Of a stretch of DNA of 45,767 nt, positions 8,300 through 16,836 are shown one piece after another. The stretch is from Candidatus Magnetominusculus xianensis (GTDB taxonomy: Bacteria; Nitrospirota; Thermodesulfovibrionia; Thermodesulfovibrionales; Magnetobacteriaceae). Below the pieces are notes generated by a model. That model worked only from the letters and a program-made list of their open reading frames with translations. It did not search any database and was not told the origin of the DNA. Position numbers and translations under genes: made by a program. The stretch is from assembly GCA_001541255.1 (NCBI GenBank), contig LNQR01000067.1, positions 1 through 45,767 of the forward strand. The letters run 5' to 3'. Position 1 is the stretch's first letter; each line of letters begins with the position of its first letter.

Positions 8300-8767
8300 A
8301 TGAAAAAGTCAGCAGCAGTCATTGTGGTTTTGTGTTTAATGATGTTTGCAGTTACCTGCAATGCCGAAACTGAAAAACAGAATACTGATAGGAAGATGCA
8401 CAATCATGAGCAATTTAAGACCGCTAAAAGGCAACATCTGCTCAAAGCCCTCGACCTCGACAAAGAAACCTCAGCAAAACTCACGGCTGTCCTCGATAGT
8501 TATGACACCAAAAGACATGATGCAAAAAAGTCCATGAAGGATAATATAAAAGACCTTAGAGAGGCCGTAAAAAACAAGAAAGGGGATGCTATAAAAGACT
8601 TGCTGGGGAAATTAGAGTCCAATCACGCCGCATTCAAGGCCTTGATGGAATCAGAAAAGACCGAGATAAAGGGGATTCTCTCAGAGGAACAACAGGCCAG
8701 GTACATACTGTTTATGGTAGATTTCCACAAGAAGCTCAGAAAATCGATGCATAGAAATAACCCCTGA
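8300..8767 (+). CDS. Spy/CpxP-like periplasmic helical protein
   Basis: A 155-residue protein with a clear signal peptide (MKK, hydrophobic to about residue 20, cleavage near CNA-ET). The mature part is almost wholly charged helix, with repeated LLKALDLDKETSAKL and LSEEQQARY segments. These resemble the LTxxQ motifs of the Spy/CpxP/ZraP group of periplasmic chaperone or metal-stress sensors. GGAGGG lies just upstream of the ATG. There is no obvious partner kinase next door. Membership in the LTXXQ superfamily is likely but not certain from sequence reading alone. Confidence 0.65.
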   Translation: MKKSAAVIVVLCLMMFAVTCNAETEKQNTDRKMHNHEQFKTAKRQHLLKALDLDKETSAKLTAVLDSYDTKRHDAKKSMKDNIKDLREAVKNKKGDAIKDLLGKLESNHAAFKALMESEKTEIKGILSEEQQARYILFMVDFHKKLRKSMHRNNP

Positions 8768-8787
8768 CGCCCTACTACCCTGCACCC

Positions 8788-8822
8788 AAGGCACCCCCTC
8801 ATAAACATGAGGCGGGTGCCTT
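8788..8822 (+). terminator. Strong hairpin after the Spy-like gene
   Basis: AAGGCACC and GGTGCCTT outer arms, with further CTCAT/ATGAG pairing inside, make a long stem 20 nt after the stop codon. The T-run after it is weak (AGTAATTTC). It lies in the gap between two convergent genes and could serve both strands. Confidence 0.6.
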
Positions 8823-8893
8823 AGTAATTTCTTATCGCTTCAAATTTAGGCAATCCTACAATTTGGACGGTTTTTAATGTAATCCTGCAACTA

Positions 8894-9607
8894 TCACATA
8901 ACGCTTTCATCTATGCAATCGATGAAATATTTAAGGCTTTTTACCTTATTCAGGACATCTTCCGAGCCTAAAAGATAATCATAGTTTATATTATAGGCAA
9001 TACGATATGAGTCTGTCTCATGTTTCCCATAAGTTTGATCAACAAGATCATAAATCTTACTCACAATTTCAGCCGGATGGTCATACATTTCAGGATTATC
9101 ATTTTTTAGGTTTATTTTTAATTCTTCTATAATTTTGTCATGGGTAAGGGATGGGTATATTTTTAAAAACAAATCAACGTCTGCAAGAAACCATGCCTCA
9201 ATTTCCATAATAGCCAAGATTAGTTGTATCTTTTTTTTATCATATAACTGTAATTCTATAATACTTTCTACAATTTTATTGAAAGCTCTTATTACAGCAT
9301 TTTTTTCTTCTCTTTTTTTCGGATATAGATCGCGCAAGGCTAACAAATAGCTATAGTTAGTCTTAACAATAAGTTTTTGTGCACGCTCTTTAACAGCAGA
9401 AAAGATGTTACCATCTCCAGTAACATTATAAATCAAAAAGAAGTATTCAGCATTTAGATTCTTTCTAATACCTTTGGCTATAATGCAGTCTCTTCCTTTT
9501 TCTTCGAAATACAATTCGATCTTAGTTGGGTTAATATATTCATAGAGAAATCTTTTAACAAAAATCACTTCAGTCTGGCCTTCAACGAATATAGCGATTT
9601 TTTTCAA
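8894..9607 (-). CDS. DUF4276/TOPRIM-like effector partner of an ATPase
   Basis: A 237-residue protein beginning KKIAIFVEGQTEVIFVKRFL. The EGxTE start is shared by DUF4276 and OLD/RloB TOPRIM-like proteins. Later marks are GDGN, ALRDLYP and IMEIEAWFLADVDLF, the last being characteristic of DUF4276. The start codon is TTG, overlapping the ATPase stop as TTGA (9604-9607), so it is probably translated by coupling. TOPRIM-type proteins next to such ATPases act as nucleases in OLD-like and PARIS-like defence systems; nuclease activity here is inferred. The gene is AT-rich compared with smc upstream. Confidence 0.72.
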   Translation of the reverse strand: MKKIAIFVEGQTEVIFVKRFLYEYINPTKIELYFEEKGRDCIIAKGIRKNLNAEYFFLIYNVTGDGNIFSAVKERAQKLIVKTNYSYLLALRDLYPKKREEKNAVIRAFNKIVESIIELQLYDKKKIQLILAIMEIEAWFLADVDLFLKIYPSLTHDKIIEELKINLKNDNPEMYDHPAEIVSKIYDLVDQTYGKHETDSYRIAYNINYDYLLGSEDVLNKVKSLKYFIDCIDESVM

Positions 9608-10710
9608 TTGTCAGTCCAGTCTTTATACATTATTCCACTGAGCATATCAAAATTATTCAGTCCCATAAATTTAAATTCATCAAATCTCTCTTTATTATTG
9701 TAGTAATTGAAGGATTCTACTACATGACCGTTCCTTTCCAATATATTTATACATTCCAAGTCTACAGAATTTATTAAAAATCTGTCATTCGACGTTGCAA
9801 TCAACTGGATTTTACTATTTCTCAAAGTCTCAAACAACCATTTAGTGATTTTAGAAGATCTTTCGAAATCCAATCCCTCACCTAAATCGTCAATCACAAT
9901 CGTACACTCTTTATCTAAACTTATTAGATACTGAATGATAACAACTAAGGATAATGCTCTATACATTCCTTGAGACATGTTAGCTTGTTCTGTCACACAA
10001 CTTAAACCAATTTCTTTAATTAATGAAACAGGAAATTCCATTAATGAACCAGGAACCTTTCGTTTACCTATAGAGATATTATCTATAGGATAGCCAATTG
10101 TTGTAAAGGCTTCTATAATAGACGATTCGATTGCATTGTTTTCTAATATCTTCTCTAATAGGAAAGGAACACTTTCTAGACCTTCCAACAATGTCTCAGG
10201 ACTATAAGGTATTTTAATACGGGATGGTTCTACACCACTAAAAGAGAAGCCATAAAAATTTCCTGACCATTTTAATAAATCTTCCAAGAAAGGATGCTCT
10301 TTTACATCGCGTCTTACATTAATGGTTAATCCATCTTTTGGTGGAGAAAATTTGACCATTTTACCTTGTGTGTCAGAATAAATTTCTCCACTTTCATTTT
10401 CTCTTTTCAAAATAGTTTTTCCATTTTTTGTAATCTCCTCTAAAGCTATTATGTTGTCATTTATTTCTAATTTATATTCATAGGAAACATCTGTGATAGG
10501 GTCTTTAATTTCTACAAACCAATTCCCACTATTAAGCTTCACCTTTTTTGATAAAATAATGTGTAAGCCATTGATTACTTTCATCAACCTTGACTTTCCT
10601 GTTGCATTCAGCCCAATTATCAGATTCAGTTGAGCAAGATTGACATCTTTGATTTCCCAAAAGTCATCTTTATCTTTATTTTCATGATAATTTATTTTAG
10701 TCAATATCAT
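9604..10710 (-). CDS. AAA/ABC-type ATPase of a two-gene defence-like module
   Basis: I start at ATG 10710 (TGAGGG site at good spacing). A longer frame to 10764 begins with a cysteine-containing leader and no site. The 368-residue product has Walker A GLNATGKSRL near residue 35, a signature-like region MSQGMYRALSLVV, Walker B TIVIDDLGEGLD and a switch-type IQLIATSNDRFL. This is the layout of the SMC/RecF-like AAA_15/AAA_21 ATPases found beside DUF4276 or DUF4435 partners. It would sense phage or damaged DNA and trigger the downstream partner (inference from PARIS/OLD families). The pair has its own strong promoter and is AT-rich. Confidence 0.82.
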   Translation of the reverse strand: MILTKINYHENKDKDDFWEIKDVNLAQLNLIIGLNATGKSRLMKVINGLHIILSKKVKLNSGNWFVEIKDPITDVSYEYKLEINDNIIALEEITKNGKTILKRENESGEIYSDTQGKMVKFSPPKDGLTINVRRDVKEHPFLEDLLKWSGNFYGFSFSGVEPSRIKIPYSPETLLEGLESVPFLLEKILENNAIESSIIEAFTTIGYPIDNISIGKRKVPGSLMEFPVSLIKEIGLSCVTEQANMSQGMYRALSLVVIIQYLISLDKECTIVIDDLGEGLDFERSSKITKWLFETLRNSKIQLIATSNDRFLINSVDLECINILERNGHVVESFNYYNNKERFDEFKFMGLNNFDMLSGIMYKDWTDN

Positions 10711-10797
10711 TTTATTACCCTCACATTTTATTAAAACATCTGCCCATACAACCACGTCCAACACATCTTTCCATCTCTAATCGAAAGCTGCTATATA

Positions 10798-10827
10798 GTT
10801 ATATATACTTATCAGTTTTTATGTCAA
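10798..10827 (-). promoter_or_regulatory. Sigma-70 promoter for the ATPase/DUF4276 pair
   Basis: On the minus strand a perfect -35 TTGACA (10822-10827) is followed after 18 nt by TATAAC (10798-10803), or after 16 nt by TATATA. The predicted transcript start is about 80 nt before the ATPase ATG at 10710. Confidence 0.6.
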
Positions 10828-10905
10828 GTGAATTCAAGTCATCAATATTGGACTCAAGATAGAATTCGTCAATTCCAAAACTTTGAGTTAGGTGTGCTTG
10901 CCGTA

Positions 10906-13900
10906 TCAGTTAGAAACTGCAGCGGTCAGCTCCATGGATATTACCTTTGATACGCCTGGGATTTCGTTTGTGACGCCGTATATGTAGTCAGCCGATTCCA
11001 TAGTCACGCGGTTGTGGGTGATAACGATGAACTGGGTCTTTTCTGCAAGTTCTTTCAGCATTGAGGCAAACCTTACGGTATTGGAGTCGTCAAGTGCGGC
11101 GTCTGCCTCGTCGAGTATACACATGGGGGTGGGTTTTATTAAAAAGCCCGCAAAGACCAGCGATATAGCCGAAAGGGTTTTTTCGCCGCCGGAGAGCAGG
11201 TTTATGTTTTGAAGTTTCTTCTGCGGCGGCTGAACCACGATGTCTATGCCGCACTCCAGTATGTTTGTAGTTTCGGTTAATATAAGCTCCGCGCGCCCGC
11301 CTCCAAAAAACTTCTTGAATGTCTCGTCGAATTTTAAATTCAGCATGTTAAAGCCGTCTGTGAGTTTTTGCCTTGTCGTTGAGTTAATCTTTGCTATGGC
11401 CTCTTCGAGTTCCGCTATTGACGTCAATAAGTCGTTTTGTTGTGCCAGGAGAAAATCGTATCTTGTGGTCAGCACCTCGTACTCTTCAATACTTGCAAGA
11501 TTTACAGGGCCAATCTCTGAGATTTTGCGCTTGAGTACTGCTGTTTTTTCCTCTTCTCCGTGTGCAAGCGGGGGGGCCTGCAGTTCGTCTATTGTCTTGC
11601 CGTAGTTTGTGGTTACAATACCCTGTATGTTTTCAATTCTCATGCGGGATTCTGTCAGGCGAAGCTCCAGTTCGGTTACTGCCCCGCGTGTCTGTTCATG
11701 CTTGTGACGCAGCATACCAAGAGCTGCCTCAAATTCATGTACTATCTTTATATCAGCTTCGATTTGCGTCTTTTGTTCCAGAATTTTTGACTTAAGGGCG
11801 TCTGCATTTTCTGTGAGCAGGGCAAGTTTTTTCTCCTCAGTCTGGATTTCTGCGCTGAGGGCTTCCTGCTTTACGGTGAGGGTGCCTGTTTCTTTATCAG
11901 CGTCAGAGATCCTTTGCTCAAGGGTCTCGATTTTCTTTGTGTGTGAGGTCTTTTCAGCACGGGCAGCCCTTAGTCTTTCTCTCATGCCGGTTATAGAGGC
12001 CTTTTTCTCAGTGAACGAGGCACGAAGGGTCTCAAGGTGGACTTTTTTGTCCGTAACCGTATCCCGCAGCTCTTCTATATAGGAATTAATCTCTTCTTTG
12101 CGGGTCTGTACGAGCTTCTCCTCATCATGGCGCTGGCTGAGTTTCTCGTTGAGGGCGGTGATTTCCTTGTCTGTCTGTTCGGATTCGACTTTCATATAGT
12201 GCAGCTTTTGTGTGAGACGGTCTTTGTCTTCAGTGTGTTTTTTTAGGTTGAGTTTTAAAATGGAGAGTTCCTTGTCCATAGCAGAGATGATATTGTCTAT
12301 TGTCTGTTGTTCTTTTTTCAGCGTTTCGCGCCGCTGCAGCGATGAGTTGAGACGCCCTTGCAGGGCATTTAGTGCGATAGACGAGGCGGCTGTCTTTTCC
12401 TTAAGCTCTCTGATATTACGCAGATGCTTTAATATTGTCCCGCTCTTTCCCGTTGTAACAACACCGGATGGCTCAACTATGTCTCCGTCTAGTGTGGCAA
12501 AATGAAAACTGCTGCCCTTTGACAACTGGTACAGGGCGCGCTGCATGTCATCTACTATTATATAATGCCCAAGAATTGCCCTTATCGTCTCCGTATATTC
12601 AGGTGGAGTTTTCACCACGCTGAAGGCGTTGACACCGCCCGATGCCTCGCTGCTAATTTCAGCGCTTTGACCCAACGTGTTTACCACAAGCGATGTACGC
12701 TCTGAGGCTCGTTCCTTTAGAAACCTTACGCCGTTTTTCAATGCCTCGAAATCTCTGACAATAAACCCCTTGATCTTTCTTCCCAGAGCGGCCTCAACTG
12801 CTGTTTCATACTTACGCGGGACGTCTATTATGTTTGACACAAGAGCCATGACCTCTATGTTTTGAGTGAATTCCTTCACGTTCAGCTCGGCGGCCGTTAC
12901 CTCCTCAAGCGATTTAAGCCTTGAGGTATCACCGGCAAGGGATTCCCTCATCGAGGCAATTTCGGCGCGCGTGGAGTCAATCTCCTTCTGCAGCGACTCT
13001 GATTCACCGGCGAGAAGCTCTTTCTTTTTCTTGTTTGCGTCTATGGACTCCTGCCTTTGGAGTATTGTACGCTCTGATTTTTTTATCTCAATTTCGTGTG
13101 TCTCGTGTTCAGTTGCTGCGTGCTTAAAAAACGACGCCGCGGAGTCCTTTTTTTGCTTTAGAGAACCGGCGGTTGACTGAATCCTTGCAATCTCGTTCCT
13201 GATTGTGCTTATCTCGTCTGAGACTTTAAAGAGGCTGCGGTTTTTTTCCCTGAGTTCTTCCTCCACGCCATCAAGGGACTCTTCGGTCTGAATGAGTTTT
13301 GCCTTATCTGTCTCGATTGCCTTGTCAAGGTCATCACACTTAGCGCCTAGTTCGGTCTCAGACTGGGACAGCTCCGTAACTCTGGCTGCGGCCTCGTCCT
13401 TTTCGGTGCAATATGAGCTTATCTGAGCCTTCAGCCTTTCTGTGTGCCCGGAGATATTGTCAATCGCGGAGCGTTTTACGGCAATGTCTTTCTCCAGCAT
13501 TGAGAGGTCCCTGTCCAGCTCTCTTTGGGATTGGCTTAGGGTGTCAAGGGCCTTTTGTTTTTCTTCTATGACCCTGCTGGCGGCCTCGCGGGCAGAGTCT
13601 TTTTCTGAAATCCCTGCGGCAGTCACCTGAAGTTCGGCAGAGAGGGTTTCGATTTCAGAGGTAAGCCTTGTGTACGTGTCCATGAGCAGGGCGTAATCCC
13701 GCTTTGCGATTTTTAGTTCTATGAGGCTGAGTTCGGTAGTCAGCGCCTTAAATTTCTCGGCCTTTTTTACTTGCCTGTCAAGTGAGGATATGCTGCGCTT
13801 TACCTCTGAAACAATGTCGTTAATCCTGTCAAGATTGGCCCTGGAGCGTTCAATTTTTGCAATTGCCTCGGATTTTCTCACCTTATACTTCATCACACCG

Positions 13901-14400
13901 GCAACTTCCTCGATAAGAAAACGCCTCTCAATAGGTTTTGTATTTAGGATTTCGCTGATTCTGCCCTGTTCTAAGATGGAATAGCTCCTGACCTCAAGAC
14001 CGGTGTCAAGAAAAATCTCCCGCACGTCTTTGAGCCGACAGCGGGTCTTGTTAATATAGTATTCGCTTTCACCGGAGCGGTAAAGCCTCCGTGCTACCTC
14101 GACAATGTTGTCAGTGCCGGAGCTGCCGTTACCGTCAGCCGAGCCGGTAAAATACAGCACGGCCTCGGCCATACCCTTTGCCTTTACCTCAGAGGTACCG
14201 TTAAAGATAATCTCCTCCATTTTCTCTCCGCGAAGGGTCTTTGCATTCTGTTCGCCAAGCACCCATCTGAAGGCGTCTACTACATTGCTCTTGCCGCAGC
14301 CGTTTGGCCCGACAATACATGTAGTTCCCGGGTGCATGGAAAATACTGTCTTATCGGCGAAAGACTTAAAGCCGTTTATCTCTAGTTTGACTATTCTCAT
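10906..14400 (-). CDS. smc: Chromosome segregation SMC protein
   Basis: A 1164-residue full-length condensin ATPase. It starts MRIVKLEINGFKSFADKTVF, with Walker A GPNGCGKSNVVDAF, then a long coiled coil, a hinge at about 510-660 (VMALVSNIIDV, AALGRKIKGFIV, FHFATLDGDIVEPSGVVT), a second coiled coil, the ABC signature LSGGEKTLSAISL, Walker B MCILDEADAALDDSN and the D-loop/H-loop region FIVITHNRVTM. It organises the chromosome together with ScpA/ScpB, whose genes are not in this window. It lies 53 nt after the CBS gene in the same direction. No clear ribosome site is visible before the ATG, although the start matches the family. Confidence 0.97.
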   Translation of the reverse strand: MRIVKLEINGFKSFADKTVFSMHPGTTCIVGPNGCGKSNVVDAFRWVLGEQNAKTLRGEKMEEIIFNGTSEVKAKGMAEAVLYFTGSADGNGSSGTDNIVEVARRLYRSGESEYYINKTRCRLKDVREIFLDTGLEVRSYSILEQGRISEILNTKPIERRFLIEEVAGVMKYKVRKSEAIAKIERSRANLDRINDIVSEVKRSISSLDRQVKKAEKFKALTTELSLIELKIAKRDYALLMDTYTRLTSEIETLSAELQVTAAGISEKDSAREAASRVIEEKQKALDTLSQSQRELDRDLSMLEKDIAVKRSAIDNISGHTERLKAQISSYCTEKDEAAARVTELSQSETELGAKCDDLDKAIETDKAKLIQTEESLDGVEEELREKNRSLFKVSDEISTIRNEIARIQSTAGSLKQKKDSAASFFKHAATEHETHEIEIKKSERTILQRQESIDANKKKKELLAGESESLQKEIDSTRAEIASMRESLAGDTSRLKSLEEVTAAELNVKEFTQNIEVMALVSNIIDVPRKYETAVEAALGRKIKGFIVRDFEALKNGVRFLKERASERTSLVVNTLGQSAEISSEASGGVNAFSVVKTPPEYTETIRAILGHYIIVDDMQRALYQLSKGSSFHFATLDGDIVEPSGVVTTGKSGTILKHLRNIRELKEKTAASSIALNALQGRLNSSLQRRETLKKEQQTIDNIISAMDKELSILKLNLKKHTEDKDRLTQKLHYMKVESEQTDKEITALNEKLSQRHDEEKLVQTRKEEINSYIEELRDTVTDKKVHLETLRASFTEKKASITGMRERLRAARAEKTSHTKKIETLEQRISDADKETGTLTVKQEALSAEIQTEEKKLALLTENADALKSKILEQKTQIEADIKIVHEFEAALGMLRHKHEQTRGAVTELELRLTESRMRIENIQGIVTTNYGKTIDELQAPPLAHGEEEKTAVLKRKISEIGPVNLASIEEYEVLTTRYDFLLAQQNDLLTSIAELEEAIAKINSTTRQKLTDGFNMLNLKFDETFKKFFGGGRAELILTETTNILECGIDIVVQPPQKKLQNINLLSGGEKTLSAISLVFAGFLIKPTPMCILDEADAALDDSNTVRFASMLKELAEKTQFIVITHNRVTMESADYIYGVTNEIPGVSKVISMELTAAVSN

Positions 14401-14453
14401 GATTCAATAATAACTACCAGTACACTGTGGGCAGTGCCAGAGTACTTAATCTG

Positions 14454-15716
14454 TCAGATTTTTTTTCTCTTTCTTTTAGCCGATGGCGGCAGCATCTGAT
14501 CTATAATATCATCAACGGTAATCAGCCCCATCATTCGCTGTTCGTCATTTACAACGGGTATTGCTACCAGATTATACTTCGAGACCATGGCAGCAACCAC
14601 ATCCTCGTCGTCTTCCGGGCGAAGGGATTTAATATTTGTCTCCATGATGTCACTAAGTTTTAGTTCTGGGTCATTGAGAAACAAGTCCTTCAGTGTGATA
14701 ACCCCGACAAGTCTGTCCTGTTCTCCGCTGACATAAATATGGTAAACAGTGTCTATATCTTTGGAGTCTTCCCTGAAATACCCTATCGTCTCGGCAATTG
14801 TTGCTGATTCCGGGTAGAGCAGGTATTCGATATTCATAAGCCCTCCGGCGGTGTCCTGTTCGTGGCAGAGGAGTTCGGCGATGTTGTCGGCGTCTTCAGG
14901 TTCGATAGTGCCTAGTATTTCCTGAGTCCTGTTTGCTGGCAGGTCACTGAGAATATCAGCGGCGTCATCGGGGGACATCTCCTCGATGATGTCTGCGGCC
15001 TTTTCGGTGTCCATGCTTGCAAGGATTTCAAGCTGTGTCTCAGGCTGGAGTTCAGTCAGGGTTTCAGCGGCGGATTCAACGTCAAGCCTGTGAAAAAATG
15101 ATGCGCCCTCTTCTCTGGATACTGAGTTGATTATCTCAGCCAGGTCTGCCGGGTGCATCTTTGAGAGCATCTGCTGCGGCATAGTCAGGGAAATAGACGT
15201 AAGGCGCGGACTGAGGGGCTGCAGATAGTCCCATCTGATAAGATTGTAAGGCAGAGGAATTCTAAACAGCCGGAGGAATTTCTCCCCCTTTTTTTCTATT
15301 CCAAAGCGCCTTAAGATACCTCTCATGCCAATATCAATGGCGACAAAGACGGCATTACCGTTATATCCTTCGATTTTAATATCGTTGACGCGCACAACTT
15401 TAGCCCCGTTAATATCGACAACTTGTTTGTCCAGAATATCGCGGACTGCCAGCAGGTCCTGTTCATAGCGCTCATAGTGCGGCAGATTGTCTTTTGTTTG
15501 TGTTGTAGTAATGATTCTCTTGTTAAATACGGTAAGCGATTTATAGTCAAGACAGTAGTATGTCTTTTTCCTTTCAATAATGATTGATTCAAGGTCGGGC
15601 AGACTGATGCCCTTAACAACAACAACATCCCTTATTCTACCGAGGTCTTCACCCTTTTGGTCAAAGACCGGCTTTTTCAGAATCTCGCTTAAAAATATTT
15701 CACCAACAAGAGGCAT
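14454..15716 (-). CDS. PRC-barrel / MgtE N-domain / CBS-pair protein without channel
   Basis: I use ATG 15716 (GGCGGAG site, 6-nt spacing) rather than the TTG two codons earlier. The 420-residue product has PRC-barrel-like halves at about 10-170 (SEILKKPVFDQKGEDLGRIRDVVV and KQVVDINGAKVVRVNDI), an MgtE N-terminal superhelical domain at about 180-290 (MHPADLAEIINS, MSPDDAADILSDL, EPEDADNIAELL) and a CBS pair at about 295-415. The membrane channel of MgtE is absent, and the C-terminus is a basic KRKRKK tail. A soluble Mg2+ or nucleotide sensor is likely; the target is unknown. Its position just upstream of smc in the same direction suggests co-transcription. Confidence 0.85.
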   Translation of the reverse strand: MPLVGEIFLSEILKKPVFDQKGEDLGRIRDVVVVKGISLPDLESIIIERKKTYYCLDYKSLTVFNKRIITTTQTKDNLPHYERYEQDLLAVRDILDKQVVDINGAKVVRVNDIKIEGYNGNAVFVAIDIGMRGILRRFGIEKKGEKFLRLFRIPLPYNLIRWDYLQPLSPRLTSISLTMPQQMLSKMHPADLAEIINSVSREEGASFFHRLDVESAAETLTELQPETQLEILASMDTEKAADIIEEMSPDDAADILSDLPANRTQEILGTIEPEDADNIAELLCHEQDTAGGLMNIEYLLYPESATIAETIGYFREDSKDIDTVYHIYVSGEQDRLVGVITLKDLFLNDPELKLSDIMETNIKSLRPEDDEDVVAAMVSKYNLVAIPVVNDEQRMMGLITVDDIIDQMLPPSAKRKRKKI

Positions 15717-15826
15717 CAACAACTCCGCCTTGAATATATTTTAACTCAGCATAATGATAACATAGCAGGCTATGATAATTTCAACAAAAAAGGAGGTAAG
15801 GCAGCGGGAATATCAAATCATGTGTA

Positions 15827-15880
15827 TTGAGGAAACCGTAGAATTGTTTGTATAATGAGGAAGCATACTATAATTAGCAT
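15827..15880 (+). promoter_or_regulatory. Methyltransferase promoter with C-protein half-operator
   Basis: TTGAGG (15827-15832) and TATAAT (15851-15856) are 18 nt apart. CATACTATAATTAGCAT (15864-15880) lies just downstream, over the expected start point. It matches 16 of 17 bases of CATACTATGATTAGCAT in front of the C gene. A bound C protein here would block initiation, so C probably represses the methyltransferase. Confidence 0.72.
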
Positions 15881-15891
15881 GTGGAGGGGAA

Positions 15892-16836
15892 ATGAGTTTT
15901 TTAGAACTTAATACGATTTATCACGGTCAGTCGGAATTATTAATGGAAAAGATTCAACCTAATTCTGTGGCCCTTAGTTTTTGGTCACCACCTTATTTTG
16001 TGGGAAAAGACTATGAGAAAGGAGAAACCTTCGAGAGCTGGCAATCCATGCTTTCTCAGGTGATAGAGCATCACGCACCCGCTTTGAAAGCTGGCGGTTT
16101 TATGGTGATTAACATTGCTGACATTCTATGCTTTGCTGATAAGAATATCCCGCGATTTCAGGCTATGAATATAAGCAACCAAAAATGCCAGGTCACAAAG
16201 GAAATGGTTCTTGAGGCAAAGTCAAAGTACCCCACATATAATCGCTATCAATTGGCTGATTTGCTTGGTTGTAGTGAACAGACCATTGATAGGCGGCTTA
16301 ATGGAAACAATATACGAGGTGGAAAATATCAGACCCAAAGCAGAGTGAAACTGATAGGAGGTCATCTTGAAGAGTATGCTTACCGCGCGGGGCTTTATCT
16401 TTATGACCACCGCATTTGGGCTAAAGACCCAACTTGGGCTAACAGCAAATGGACTACGAATTCGCTAAAGGCTGTTTCCGAATATGAAGACTTGTATGTC
16501 TTTTGGAAACCAGGGCAACAGGTTATTAACCGTAATCGGCTGCACCAAGATGAATGGAGAGAATGGGGATATCGGGCCATATGGTATATTAACAGTGTAC
16601 GTGCCAATGATAAACATGAAGCACAATTCCCTGTCGAACTTGCCGAACGGGTTATAAGGCTCTATACCGATATAGGTGATGTTGTTCTTGACCCTTTTAT
16701 GGGAAGTGGTACAACAGCTATTGCTGCTGAAAGATGGAATCGCAATTATATCGGGATAGAAAAAGAATGGAAATATGTTAAACTCGCACAAGAGAAAATC
16801 AGACAATCGATACAGCAATTACGCATCGCTTATTAA
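15892..16836 (+). CDS. Type II DNA methyltransferase (beta class, likely N4-cytosine)
   Basis: A 314-residue enzyme. Catalytic motif IV SPPY (residues 32-35) precedes the AdoMet motif LDPFMGSGTT (266-275), the order of beta-class enzymes. SPPY is typical of N4-cytosine methylation and also occurs in some adenine enzymes. Between them, at about 100-150, is an unusual helix-turn-helix insertion (YNRYQLADLLGCSEQTIDRRL) that may help recognise DNA. GGAGGGG precedes the ATG. Its 3' end overlaps the convergent endonuclease gene by 18 nt. It should protect host BglI-like sites; the target sequence is inferred from the partner nuclease. Confidence 0.9.
   Translation: MSFLELNTIYHGQSELLMEKIQPNSVALSFWSPPYFVGKDYEKGETFESWQSMLSQVIEHHAPALKAGGFMVINIADILCFADKNIPRFQAMNISNQKCQVTKEMVLEAKSKYPTYNRYQLADLLGCSEQTIDRRLNGNNIRGGKYQTQSRVKLIGGHLEEYAYRAGLYLYDHRIWAKDPTWANSKWTTNSLKAVSEYEDLYVFWKPGQQVINRNRLHQDEWREWGYRAIWYINSVRANDKHEAQFPVELAERVIRLYTDIGDVVLDPFMGSGTTAIAAERWNRNYIGIEKEWKYVKLAQEKIRQSIQQLRIAY

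Noticed and set aside
10840..10905. Two GAATTC sites with similar flanks in the gap between smc and the ATPase
   Set aside because: The flanks do not pair as an inverted repeat or recur as a direct repeat beyond a few bases.
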